Source of the DNA: an uncultured Prevotella sp.
Lineage (GTDB): Bacteria; Bacteroidota; Bacteroidia; Bacteroidales; Bacteroidaceae
Length of the DNA: 64,000 nt
Assembly: GCA_905198745.1 (NCBI GenBank)
Contig: CAJKDU010000009.1
Location: 1-64,000, forward strand
Direction: 5' to 3'
Part shown: one piece after another, positions 34,293-42,514 of the stretch
Numbering within the stretch: the first letter of the stretch is position 1
Layout: every line of letters begins with the position of its first letter
Notes under the pieces: model-generated
What the model was told of the DNA's origin: nothing
What the model saw: the letters and a program-made list of their open reading frames with translations, nothing else
Database searches by the model: none
Position numbers and translations under genes: made by a program

Positions 34293-35297
34293 TTATTTGA
34301 ATTGGTTTTCCACGATGTCGCTCAGCACGTCCTTGATGTCAAGTCCGGCGGCGCGCACCTGCTGTGGAATGAAGCTGGTGGCGGTCATGCCTGGGGTGGT
34401 GTTGATTTCGAGCATGTTCACCTTGTCCTTGCCGTCGGCATCCTTAGAAATGATGTAATCAATGCGGATGATGCCGTTGCAGTGGAGAATGTCGTAGATG
34501 CGGCTGGTCTCGTCTGCCACAGCCTTGGCTGTTTCGGGTGCGAGGCGTGCAGGGGTTATTTCCTGAACCTGTCCGTTGTATTTTGCATCGTAGTCGAAGA
34601 ATTCGTTTTTGGTCACCACTTCCGTTGCGGGGAACACCACGCTCTTGTCCTTGGTCTTGTAGCAGCCGATGGAAATCTCGGTGCCCTGGAGGTAGGATTC
34701 CACCATCACTTCGTCGCTTTCCATGATGGCCTTGCGCACGGCGGGAGCCAGCTGGTCGGCATTCTTCACCTTCGACACACCGAAGCTGCTGCCGTCGGCG
34801 GCAGGCTTCACGAAGCATGGGAACCCGATGCGCTTCTCTATCTCCTCATCGCTCACCAGTTCTTCGTAGCCCTTGCGGATGAGTAGCGAGTCGGCCACGT
34901 TCACTCCGAAGCCACGCAGGTAGTTGTTGAGCACATATTTGTCGAAGGTCATTGCCTCGACAAGTACGCCGCTGGTGGAGTAGGGCACGTGCACCAGTTC
35001 AAAGTAGCCCTGCATCACGCCGTTTTCGCCGGGGGTGCCGTGGATGGTGATGTAGGCGTAGTCAAACTCTGTGACGTAGCCTTCGTATACGAATGAGAAG
35101 TCGTTCTTGTCGATGGGCGCCGTGTCGCCGTTGTCCAGTTCCACGTGCCAGTCCTGTCCTTTCACGTCCACGATATATACGTTGTAGCGTTCTTTGTCAA
35201 AGAAAGAGTAGAGCCCTTGTGCAGAGCGCAGGGATACGTCGTGTTCCGATGAATCGCCACCGCAGACGATGGCAATGTTTCTTTTCAAGTCTTTCAT
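34293..35297 (-). CDS. ddl: D-alanine--D-alanine ligase
   Basis: 334 aa ATP-grasp enzyme. IAIVCGGDSSEHDVSLRSA at the N-terminus, a TIHGTPGENG loop, CFVKPAADGSSFGVSKV for ATP binding, and the C-terminal IDYI and MLEINTTPGMT metal site. Makes the D-Ala-D-Ala used by MurF. It lies outside the dcw cluster, here between the rluD-type and acyltransferase genes. Confidence 0.96.
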   Translation of the reverse strand: MKDLKRNIAIVCGGDSSEHDVSLRSAQGLYSFFDKERYNVYIVDVKGQDWHVELDNGDTAPIDKNDFSFVYEGYVTEFDYAYITIHGTPGENGVMQGYFELVHVPYSTSGVLVEAMTFDKYVLNNYLRGFGVNVADSLLIRKGYEELVSDEEIEKRIGFPCFVKPAADGSSFGVSKVKNADQLAPAVRKAIMESDEVMVESYLQGTEISIGCYKTKDKSVVFPATEVVTKNEFFDYDAKYNGQVQEITPARLAPETAKAVADETSRIYDILHCNGIIRIDYIISKDADGKDKVNMLEINTTPGMTATSFIPQQVRAAGLDIKDVLSDIVENQFK

Positions 35298-35341
35298 AGG
35301 GTATAATGTTATTTGTTGTTGCTTATTGTTTGTGATGGGGC

Positions 35342-36433
35342 CTATTCAGCCTTGGCGGTGGTGCCGGCTATGAAGGCGCGCCATTTCCCGATGAGCTGTT
35401 CCAGGTCGGTGGGCAAAGCCGAGGTGAAGTCCATCTGTTCGTGCGAGGTGGGGTGTACGAAGCCGAGAGTGCGGGCGTGCAGAGCTTGCCGGGGGCAGAT
35501 CTTGAAGCAGTTGTTGATGAAAGCCTTGTAGGTACTGCTTCTGGTTCCCCTTAGAATCTCGCATCCTCCATAGCGTTCGTCGCTGAATAGCGGGTGTCCG
35601 ATGTGCTTCATGTGGGCGCGAATCTGGTGGGTACGTCCTGTTTCGAGTATACATTCGATGAGCGTCACGAAGCCGAAGCGCTCGATGACGCGCCAGTGGG
35701 TGACGGCACTCTTGCCGATGCCTGAGTCCGGACTGAACACTGCCATGCGCAGGCGGTCTTTCGGGTCGCGGCCTATGTTGCCCTCTATGCGGCCTTCGTC
35801 CTCTGTCATGTTACCCCACACCAGTGCGTTGTAGCTGCGGTGGGTGGTCTTGTTGTAGAACTGCTTGCCGAGAAAGGTCTTGGCTTCCGGCGTCTTGGCG
35901 ATGACGAGCAGTCCGCTGGTGTCCTTGTCGATGCGGTGCACGAGTCCCACTTCGGGGTCGTTGGGGTCGTACGACGCCAGGTCCTTCAAGTGCCAGGCTA
36001 TGGCATTGACCAGCGTGCCGTGGAAGTTGCCGGCTCCGGGATGCACCACCATGCCTGCCTCCTTGTTGATGACCATCAGTTGGTCGTCCTCGTAGACAAT
36101 GTTGAGCGGAATGTCCTCAGGCTCTATGGTGGTGTCGTGCTTGGGCTGGTGGAGCATGAGGGTGATGGTGTCGAGCGGCCTCACCTTATAGTTACTCTTC
36201 ACGGGCTGTCCGTTGACGTGTATGTAGCCTGAGTCGGCAGCCTTTTGTATGCGGTTGCGGCTGGAGTGCTGCATGCGTTCAAAGAGAAACTTGTCTATTC
36301 TCACCGGCACCTGTCCCTTGTCCACCTCCACCCGGAAGTGTTCGTAGAGTTGCCCGTCGTTGGCAGTGATGCCGTCGTCTTGCGGGTCCAGCGGTTCGAG
36401 TTCGTCGTCGATGTCGTATAGTTCGTTTGTCAT
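35342..36433 (-). CDS. RluD-family 23S rRNA pseudouridine synthase
   Basis: 363 aa. N-terminal S4 RNA-binding domain (RIDKFLFERMQHSSRNRIQKAA, about 43-65) and the catalytic segment HRIDKDTSGLLVIAK, whose Asp is the nucleophile. C-terminal TGRTHQIRAHM is the usual RluA-family motif. Length and S4 domain favour RluD (pseudouridines 1911/1915/1917), but RluC-like specificity cannot be excluded. Follows the PASTA gene at 28 bp. Confidence 0.92.
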   Translation of the reverse strand: MTNELYDIDDELEPLDPQDDGITANDGQLYEHFRVEVDKGQVPVRIDKFLFERMQHSSRNRIQKAADSGYIHVNGQPVKSNYKVRPLDTITLMLHQPKHDTTIEPEDIPLNIVYEDDQLMVINKEAGMVVHPGAGNFHGTLVNAIAWHLKDLASYDPNDPEVGLVHRIDKDTSGLLVIAKTPEAKTFLGKQFYNKTTHRSYNALVWGNMTEDEGRIEGNIGRDPKDRLRMAVFSPDSGIGKSAVTHWRVIERFGFVTLIECILETGRTHQIRAHMKHIGHPLFSDERYGGCEILRGTRSSTYKAFINNCFKICPRQALHARTLGFVHPTSHEQMDFTSALPTDLEQLIGKWRAFIAGTTAKAE

Positions 36434-36461
36434 TTTTCTGTCGTGTAGTTGTTCGTGTGGA

Positions 36462-37151
36462 CTATTCGGGTGATGTCACCACTTCAAATTCGTCCTTGTC
36501 GCCTTCCTGTGGCTGCTCGTTTTCCGGCATTTCCTCGAATCCGTCGTCATAGGTTTCGTAGTCGGGGCCCACTATGTCGATGGAATCGGAACTGCCTATC
36601 ATTCCGTCTCCCACGAGGATGGTGAGTCGGGCATCTACAGACACTCGGTCGCCGGCGCTCACACTTTGTCCGTTGACAAGGATTCCGTAGACCCAGTCTT
36701 TCTCGCCCGAAACGAATTTGGGCTCGCCTATCTTGAAGCCCATGGCTATGAGTTTCGCCTTGGCTTCGCGGTAGGAACTGTTGTCGATCACGTCGGGAAT
36801 GACCAGCGTGGGCGAGTGCGATGAGTTGACGGTGACGTAGATGATGTGTCCTGATTTCACTTTCTCACCCGGTGCCGGACTCTGTTCCAATATGCAGTCT
36901 GGCGGCAGTGTCTTCACGTAGCCCGTGTCGGTGACCACGATTTGCAGTCCCAGCTCGTTGAGGATGTGCTCAGCGTCGGCAAATTTCTTGTGCTTGATAT
37001 TGGGCACGCTGATGGCTTCGCCATGGTGAGTGTAGATGTCTATGCCAAATTTCACGCCGGCACACACCACTATCACCACGCCTATCATGGCGGCAATGTT
37101 GCTCCACAGGTAGCGGCTCATCAGTTTATGGAAGAATTCCTTTGATTCCAT
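36462..37151 (-). CDS. Membrane-anchored PASTA-domain protein
   Basis: 229 aa. One membrane segment at about 16-35, then PASTA repeats in the periplasm: about 45-110 (VPNIKHKKFADAEHILNELG), about 115-185 (VIPDVIDNSSYREAKAKLIAMG), and an acidic C-terminal tail. PASTA domains bind peptidoglycan fragments; there is no kinase or transpeptidase domain. First gene of the operon leading into rluD-type, ddl and the acyltransferase, which fits a cell-wall role. Confidence 0.88.
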   Translation of the reverse strand: MESKEFFHKLMSRYLWSNIAAMIGVVIVVCAGVKFGIDIYTHHGEAISVPNIKHKKFADAEHILNELGLQIVVTDTGYVKTLPPDCILEQSPAPGEKVKSGHIIYVTVNSSHSPTLVIPDVIDNSSYREAKAKLIAMGFKIGEPKFVSGEKDWVYGILVNGQSVSAGDRVSVDARLTILVGDGMIGSSDSIDIVGPDYETYDDGFEEMPENEQPQEGDKDEFEVVTSPE

Positions 37152-37169
37152 TTCTTGCGTTTTAGGTTA

Positions 37170-37177
37170 CAAAGATA
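37170..37177 (-). promoter_or_regulatory. Probable -7 element of the PASTA-ddl operon
   Basis: Minus-strand TATCTTTG lies 18 bp before the PASTA gene ATG at 37151. No clean -33 element. Confidence 0.55.
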
Positions 37178-37289
37178 GTGTAAAAGGGCGAAATAAGAAA
37201 TAAAAACACGCATTTATTTTCTGTTGCAGATGGCATCCGTCTTCTTTGCGGAAAATGCCGGAAGGTAAAATCAACGCAGTAAAGATGTC

Positions 37290-37355
37290 GTTAGTGTGCC
37301 GTTAGCGATGTGTCAGTGTGCTGTTAGCGATGCGTTAGTGTGCTGTTAGCGCTAA
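37290..37355 (+). repeat. 22-bp tandem repeat, three units
   Basis: Units start at 37290, 37312 and 37334, pattern GTTAGTGTGCCGTTAG plus CGATGT. The last ends in the palindrome TTAGCGCTAA. Same orientation as the units at 53505. This locus has no flank module and no iteron part. It lies between the PASTA gene promoter and the rpmH terminator; otherwise the 310-bp gap is empty. Confidence 0.9.
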
Positions 37356-37389
37356 GAAAATCCCTAACAAGAAAGGAAGTACAGGCATA

Positions 37390-37437
37390 AAAGGCAGAAA
37401 GCAGCAACGGATTACTCCATTGCTGCTTTCTGCCTTT
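37390..37437. terminator. Terminator downstream of rpmH
   Basis: Arms 37390-37407 and 37420-37437 form a perfect 18-bp stem (core GGCAGAAAGCAGCAA), loop 12 nt. It starts 26 bp beyond the rpmH stop. Confidence 0.85.
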
Positions 37438-37463
37438 GTTCTTTCTTGAAGAGCGTTTCCGGA

Positions 37464-37619
37464 TTATTTGCCGTGATGCTCGTCAGATACAGTTAACTTC
37501 TTGCGGCCATGTGCGCGGCGAGAAGCCAATACGCGACGACCATTCTTTGTTGCCATTCTCTCGCGGAAGCCGTGCTTGTTCACTCTTCTTCTGTTGTGAG
37601 GCTGAAATGTTCTTTTCAT
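37464..37619 (-). CDS. rpmH: 50S ribosomal protein L34
   Basis: 51 aa, unmistakable L34: begins MKRTFQPHNRRRVNKHGF, then ERMATKNGRRVLASRRAHGRK. Very basic. Component of the large subunit near the exit tunnel. The gene is too short to appear in a 60-codon cutoff. It is alone here; the usual rnpA partner is not adjacent. Confidence 0.97.
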   Translation of the reverse strand: MKRTFQPHNRRRVNKHGFRERMATKNGRRVLASRRAHGRKKLTVSDEHHGK

Positions 37620-37663
37620 TTTTCTATTTTGTTTATTTTGTTATTATTCACGCTTTTGGGTTG

Positions 37664-37694
37664 CAAAATTACTCATTCTTTTTCAAATAACCAA
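37664..37694 (-). promoter_or_regulatory. rpmH promoter
   Basis: Minus-strand TAATTTTG (37664-37671) with a TTG at 37692-37694, spacing 20. It lies 45 bp before the rpmH ATG. Confidence 0.65.
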
Positions 37695-37745
37695 GAATTA
37701 TACGATTTTTAGGCTAAAGTTTTATGCTTTTTTCCATAAATTCAG

Positions 37746-37753
37746 TAACTTTG
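37746..37753 (+). promoter_or_regulatory. Probable -7 element of the efp promoter
   Basis: TAACTTTG fits TAnnTTTG, 34 bp before the efp ATG. The -33 region is only T-rich. Confidence 0.55.
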
Positions 37754-37787
37754 CACCCGAAAATAAATAATTATCAAGATATCAACA

Positions 37788-38354
37788 ATGATTAACTCAC
37801 AAGAAATCAAAAAGGGAACATGTATCCGCCTTGACAATCAGGTGTGGGTATGTATTGACTTTCAGCACAGAAAGCCAGGTAAGGGTAACACCGTAATGAA
37901 CACCAAGTTGAAGAACGTGAAGGACGGCCGTGTGCTTGACCGCACCTTCCAGGTAGGCTTCAAATTGGAAGACGTGGTGGTTGAACACCGTCCTTATCAG
38001 TACCTCTATGAGGATCCAACAGGCCGCATCTTCATGAACCAGGAAACTTTCGAGCAGATTCCAATCGCCAACGACTTGGTTATCGGTGTGGACTTCATGA
38101 AGGAAGGCGACGTGGTTGAGGTGGTTACCGACACCACAGACGGAACAATCCTCTATGCAGAAATGCCTGTCAAGACAAACCTCCGCGTTACTCACAGCGA
38201 GCCTGGAATCAAGGGCGACACTGCTACTAACGCTACCAAGCCCGCTACTCTCGAGACTGGCGTCGAGATTCGCGTTCCTCTGTTCATCGACGAGGGCGAC
38301 CTTATCCAGGTTGACACACGCGACGGTTCTTACCTCAGCCGCGTAAAGGAATAA
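37788..38354 (+). CDS. efp: Elongation factor P
   Basis: 188 aa, three beta-barrel domains as usual. The modifiable loop reads HRKPGKGN with Lys32 at the tip, as in EF-P proteins modified on lysine. C-terminal LIQVDTRDGSYLSR matches domain III. Relieves stalling at proline runs. No epmA/epmB-type modification gene is in the window. Confidence 0.97.
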   Translation: MINSQEIKKGTCIRLDNQVWVCIDFQHRKPGKGNTVMNTKLKNVKDGRVLDRTFQVGFKLEDVVVEHRPYQYLYEDPTGRIFMNQETFEQIPIANDLVIGVDFMKEGDVVEVVTDTTDGTILYAEMPVKTNLRVTHSEPGIKGDTATNATKPATLETGVEIRVPLFIDEGDLIQVDTRDGSYLSRVKE

Positions 38355-38369
38355 TACAGAGCTAATTCA

Positions 38370-38428
38370 TAATTCATAACTCGTGGACTGCCTATGGCGC
38401 AATGCCGGGCACCAGGGGTTATGAATTA
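38370..38428. terminator. Inverted repeat, probable efp terminator
   Basis: TAATTCATAAC (38370-38380) pairs with GTTATGAATTA (38418-38428), 11 bp, with a 37-nt GC-richer loop. A third related copy (GTTATGAATTATGAATTA) lies just before the glycosyltransferase start at 38469-38486, so this is also a small dispersed repeat. Confidence 0.5.
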
Positions 38429-38478
38429 TTTGCTTTTACAGCCGCCTTGACCTGATCTTATATTATGAGTTATGAATT

Positions 38479-39534
38479 ATGAATTACAAGTTTTCTTTTA
38501 TCATTCCCGTCTTTAACCGTCCCGACGAAGTGGACGAACTGCTCCATAGCCTCACGCTCCAGACATGCCGTGATTTCGAGGTCATCATTGTGGAAGACGG
38601 TTCATCGGTGCCATGCAAGCAGGTCTGCGACCGATACGAAGACAAACTTACCCTACATTATTATAGTAAGCCCAATTCCGGACCCGGACAGAGCCGAAAC
38701 TACGGAGCCGAGCGTGCCAAGGGGGAATACCTCATCGTGCTCGACTCAGACGTGGTGCTGCCCGACGACTACCTGCGGGCTGTCAACGACGAGCTGCTCT
38801 GTGAGCCAGCAGACGCTTTCGGAGGCCCCGATTGTGCCCACTCCTCGTTCACCGACACGCAGAAAGCCATCTCCTATTCCATGACCAGCTTCTTCACTAC
38901 TGGCGGCATACGCGGCGGCAAGAAGAAGCTCGACAAGTTCTATCCCCGCTCGTTCAACATGGGCATCCGCCGGGATGTCTATATGCAACTCGGCGGATTC
39001 TCCAAGATGCGCTTCGGCGAGGACATTGACTTCAGCATACGCATCTTCAAGGCAGGACTCCATTGCCGCCTCTTTCCCGAGGCTTGGGTGTGGCACAAGC
39101 GCCGCACAGACTTCCGTAAGTTCTTCCGTCAGGTCTACAACAGTGGCATTGCCCGCATCAATCTCTACAAGAAATATCCCGAGTCGCTCAAGCTTGTCCA
39201 TCTCCTACCTATGGTCTTCACCGTGGGAGTCATCTGTCTGCTGCTTCTCCTGGTGGCAGGCATCGTCGTGTTCTGTGCCGGTTGTGGCACTGCCGCGCAT
39301 ATCTGGGGTGGGGCGCTGTGTGCCGCAGGCCTGTTGCCACTCGTGCTCTATTCACTCCTTATCTTTGCGGACAGTACCATGGCCAACCGCAGTGCGTGGA
39401 TAGGACTGCTGAGCATCCGAGCCGCCTTCACCCAACTCATGGGTTACGGACTGGGCTTCATCGAGTCATGGTGGAAACGCTGCGTCAGGGGCAAGGACGA
39501 ATTTCAGGCTTTCGAGAAGACGTTCTATAAATAA
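38479..39534 (+). CDS. Family 2 glycosyltransferase with C-terminal membrane helices
   Basis: 351 aa. GT-A fold: FIIPVFNRPDEVDELL start, VEDGSS, LDSDVVLP (the DxD-type metal site) and the acceptor segment RFGEDIDFSIRI. Two or three membrane segments at about 235-320 anchor it. Transfers a sugar from a nucleotide donor on the cytoplasmic side; acceptor unknown. Followed at 14 bp by radC. Confidence 0.88.
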   Translation: MNYKFSFIIPVFNRPDEVDELLHSLTLQTCRDFEVIIVEDGSSVPCKQVCDRYEDKLTLHYYSKPNSGPGQSRNYGAERAKGEYLIVLDSDVVLPDDYLRAVNDELLCEPADAFGGPDCAHSSFTDTQKAISYSMTSFFTTGGIRGGKKKLDKFYPRSFNMGIRRDVYMQLGGFSKMRFGEDIDFSIRIFKAGLHCRLFPEAWVWHKRRTDFRKFFRQVYNSGIARINLYKKYPESLKLVHLLPMVFTVGVICLLLLLVAGIVVFCAGCGTAAHIWGGALCAAGLLPLVLYSLLIFADSTMANRSAWIGLLSIRAAFTQLMGYGLGFIESWWKRCVRGKDEFQAFEKTFYK

Positions 39535-39548
39535 TATAAAAGGTAGTC

Positions 39549-40238
39549 ATGAACGGGAAACTCAATATCAACGAGTGGGCAGTGGAAGACCGCCCACGAG
39601 AAAAACTGCTCCGGCTGGGTGCCGAAGCACTCACCAATGCCGAGCTTCTCGCCATTCTCATCGGCTCTGGTTCCACCACCGAGAGTGCCGTAGACCTGAT
39701 GAAGCATGTGCTGGGCGATTGCGGCAACAACCTCAACCAGCTGGGCAAGCTCACCGTTAGGCAACTCACTGCCTACCATGGGGTGGGCGAAGCCAAGGCC
39801 GTGACCATACTTGCCGCCTGTGAACTGGGCAAGCGCCGGCAGAAGGAGCGGGCCCTGGAACGAACCCAACTCAATTCTGCGGTAGCCATCTACGACTTTA
39901 TGCTTCCGCAGATGCAAGACCTCGACGTGGAGGAAGCCTGGGTGCTCTTCATGAACCAGAACTTCAAGCTCCTGCGCTGCATGCGTCTCTCGCGTGGAGG
40001 TATTACGGAAACCAGTGTCGACGTGCGCGTGGTGATGAAGGAAGCACTGCTCTCCGGAGCCACCGTGCTGGCCCTCTGCCACAACCATCCTTCGGGCAAC
40101 GTGAAGCCCAGCACTGACGACGACCGCATCACCCGTAGGGTGCAGCAAGCCTGCGAACTGATGCGCATCCATTTTCTCGACCATCTCGTCATCACCGACG
40201 GACTATACTATTCCTATCAGGAGAGTGGAAGACTCTAA
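39549..40238 (+). CDS. radC: RadC-family JAB/MPN domain protein
   Basis: 229 aa. Helix-hairpin-helix-like N-terminus and a JAMM metalloprotease-like C-terminal domain with HNHPSGNVKPSTDD, the complete HxHx7SxxD metal motif. The historical link to DNA repair is not supported for the E. coli protein; the true substrate is unknown. Member of a plus-strand run GT2-radC-DUF59-lpxH. Confidence 0.93.
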   Translation: MNGKLNINEWAVEDRPREKLLRLGAEALTNAELLAILIGSGSTTESAVDLMKHVLGDCGNNLNQLGKLTVRQLTAYHGVGEAKAVTILAACELGKRRQKERALERTQLNSAVAIYDFMLPQMQDLDVEEAWVLFMNQNFKLLRCMRLSRGGITETSVDVRVVMKEALLSGATVLALCHNHPSGNVKPSTDDDRITRRVQQACELMRIHFLDHLVITDGLYYSYQESGRL

Positions 40239-40266
40239 GAAACAAACGACAAAACAACATAAAGCT

Positions 40267-40587
40267 ATGACACAAGAAGAAAAAACCAAGATAGAAGAAC
40301 GCATTGTCGATGTGCTCAAAACTGTCTACGACCCTGAAATCCCCGTCAATATCTACGACCTCGGTCTCATCTACAAGGTCGACGTGAACGAAGACGGCCA
40401 TGTGGACATCGACATGACCTTCACGGCTCCCAGTTGTCCCGCAGCCGATTTCATCCTCGAAGACGTGCGCCAGAAGGTGGATGCCCTGGAGGGTGTCAAG
40501 AGTTCCAACGTCAATCTTGTCTTTGAACCGGTATGGGACCAGAGCATGATGACCGAGGATGCTCGTGTGGAACTGGGGCTTGACTAA
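40267..40587 (+). CDS. MIP18/DUF59 metal-sulfur cluster assembly factor
   Basis: About 106 aa from the ATG at 40267. Features the family block VYDPEIPVNIYDLGLIY and FTAPSCPAAD, in which the Cys is the conserved reactive residue. Homologues (SufT, PaaD-like) help deliver Fe-S clusters. No suf or isc genes are adjacent. Confidence 0.9.
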   Translation: MTQEEKTKIEERIVDVLKTVYDPEIPVNIYDLGLIYKVDVNEDGHVDIDMTFTAPSCPAADFILEDVRQKVDALEGVKSSNVNLVFEPVWDQSMMTEDARVELGLD

Positions 40588-40605
40588 TCCTTAAACATTT
40601 TGCCT

Positions 40606-41376
40606 ATGGTTTACAAGAATGTCTATTTCCTCTCTGATGCCCATCTCGGCTCGCTTGCCATCGAGCACGGCCGTACACAGGAACGCCGACTCGTGCGGTT
40701 CCTCGACAGCATCAAGCACAAGGCTGCCGCCATCTATCTGCTTGGCGACATGTTCGACTTCTGGTATGAATACAAGACTGTGGTGCCCAAAGGCTACACC
40801 CGCTTTCTCGGCAAGCTCTCGGAGCTTACGGACATGGGGGTGGAGGTTCATTATTTTACGGGCAACCATGACATTTGGGCCTACAACTATCTTGCCACCG
40901 AATGTGGCGTTACGCTCCACACCAAACCCGAGACCACCGAAATCTATGGCAAGGTGTTCTATCTGGCTCACGGCGACGGACTGGGCGATACAGACCGGAA
41001 CTTCAAGTTTATCCGTTCCGTGTTCCACAACCCTCTGTGCCAACGCTTGTTCAGTGCCATCCATCCGCGTTGGGGCATGGCGTTCGGACTCACCTGGGCC
41101 AAGCACAGCCGGCTGAAACGAGCCGACGGCAAGGAACCTCCTTATATGGGTGAAGACCGCGAGGCACTGGTGCTCTACACCAAGCGCTACATGAAGTCGC
41201 ATCCCGACATAGACTATTTTCTCTATGGCCATCGCCACATTGAACTCGACCTTGTGCTCTCGCGCAAGTCGCGGATGATGATTCTCGGCGACTGGATATG
41301 GCAGTTCACCTATGCAGTGTTCGACGGCGAGCACATGTTCCTCGAGGAATATGTGGAGGGAGAAAGCAAGCCTTGA
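40606..41376 (+). CDS. lpxH: UDP-2,3-diacylglucosamine diphosphatase
   Basis: About 256 aa calcineurin-like phosphoesterase. Metal motifs in order: SDAHLG, LLGDMFDFW, FTGNHDIW, AHGDGLG and YGHRHIE. LpxH cleaves UDP-2,3-diacyl-GlcN to lipid X in lipid A synthesis, at the inner membrane. The ATG at 40606 (MVYKNVYFLSDAH) is preferred over the TTG at 40600. Presence of lpxH indicates an LPS-bearing outer membrane. Confidence 0.92.
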   Translation: MVYKNVYFLSDAHLGSLAIEHGRTQERRLVRFLDSIKHKAAAIYLLGDMFDFWYEYKTVVPKGYTRFLGKLSELTDMGVEVHYFTGNHDIWAYNYLATECGVTLHTKPETTEIYGKVFYLAHGDGLGDTDRNFKFIRSVFHNPLCQRLFSAIHPRWGMAFGLTWAKHSRLKRADGKEPPYMGEDREALVLYTKRYMKSHPDIDYFLYGHRHIELDLVLSRKSRMMILGDWIWQFTYAVFDGEHMFLEEYVEGESKP

Positions 41377-41414
41377 AACCGGTGACCGTGTTCCGGCTTT
41401 TATAAAAACAATCC

Positions 41415-41509
41415 GGATAACCTTCGGCAAGGTTATCCTATGCAATGCGACCTGATGTCTTTCGTGGTTTCCAAGAGATTGATGAAAACCGCGAAACGAC
41501 ACCAGGTCG
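41415..41509. terminator. Two hairpins between convergent lpxH and metallophosphatase genes
   Basis: First: GGATAACCTT (41415) with AAGGTTATCC (to 41438), perfect 10-bp stem, loop CGGC. Second: a longer imperfect stem from CGACCTG (41448) to CAGGTCG (41509), about 24 pairs with a few mismatches. The second most likely terminates both strands. Confidence 0.7.
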
Positions 41510-41533
41510 TGGATTTTAAGAGAGAGTCAATTG

Positions 41534-42496
41534 TTATTTTTGCTTGGTTACCGTGTGGAGCACCCGGCCCTGCTTGTCAATCATGTGGAGTTTGAGTTGC
41601 TTTTGGGTGGCTGCTATTACGGAGAATCCCGGTTCGCCCGAGCAGAATACCGTGCCTTCAATGGGTTTCACCTTGCGCGAAAGGGCACCGGCAGAGTTGA
41701 CCACATAGTCAATGGGGTCGCCTTTCATCCGGATGTGCTGGAAGTTGTGGATGTGGCCGCAGGCATAGATGCTCACGTTTTTGTAGCGGTGCAAAATGGG
41801 CATCACCCGCTTTTGCATGTCCGTACGCTCATATTCTGCCTTTGAAGTCTCGGCGTAGATAGGGTGGTGGCCCACCACAATGACCCAGTCTTCCTTGGCT
41901 TGACGCAGTGTCTGGTCGAGCCAGTCGAGTTCTTTCTGCACGTCCTGTTTCACGGCATCGGGATACTTGTCTGTCTCCTCGCGGTAGCGGTCGATGAGGG
42001 GAGTGGTGTCGAGAAACACGATGCGGACACACACGTTCTTCTTGTTGAACACCTTGGTGTAATAGCGCGCAGGCATCATCCACCGGCGACTCACCTTGGC
42101 ATAGTCGAGCACCGCCTGGGTGTTGCCGCGATACTCGTGGTTGCCGAGGATGGGAAACCAGTCGAGCATCAGTTCGGGATGCGAATATATATGCTCGTAG
42201 TTGGTGGTCCACAGAGGGTCGTTGACCGATGCCACACCATTGAAGTGGTGAATGTCGCCTGCTGCAATGATGGCTTCCGGGCCGATAGTCTCTGTCATGG
42301 TGCCCATCAGTTCGGCAATGGGTTTCTGGTCATAGTAGCCGTTGCGTCCCATATCGTTGACAAGATAGAGGTTGACATTGCCTTTGAGCAGTTCCCACTG
42401 TCCGGGTGTCTGGCCTTTGGCGGATGCGACCGACAGCAAGGCTGCCATTGCCGCCACGAAGGCCACGATGAGTCTGTTTCTGAAAATAGTATTCAT
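41534..42496 (-). CDS. Secreted calcineurin-like acid phosphatase
   Basis: 320 aa. Signal peptide about 1-28 (FVAAMAALLSVASAKGQ). Metallophosphoesterase motifs: NDMG, AAGDIHHF, PILGNHEYRG, VVGHHPIY and CGHIHNFQ, resembling purple-acid-phosphatase-like enzymes. Likely periplasmic, releasing phosphate from organic esters. It starts 18 bp after the TonB-receptor stop, so the pair should form one transcript. Confidence 0.88.
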   Translation of the reverse strand: MNTIFRNRLIVAFVAAMAALLSVASAKGQTPGQWELLKGNVNLYLVNDMGRNGYYDQKPIAELMGTMTETIGPEAIIAAGDIHHFNGVASVNDPLWTTNYEHIYSHPELMLDWFPILGNHEYRGNTQAVLDYAKVSRRWMMPARYYTKVFNKKNVCVRIVFLDTTPLIDRYREETDKYPDAVKQDVQKELDWLDQTLRQAKEDWVIVVGHHPIYAETSKAEYERTDMQKRVMPILHRYKNVSIYACGHIHNFQHIRMKGDPIDYVVNSAGALSRKVKPIEGTVFCSGEPGFSVIAATQKQLKLHMIDKQGRVLHTVTKQK

Positions 42497-42514
42497 AGTC
42501 TTTCTTTTTATGTT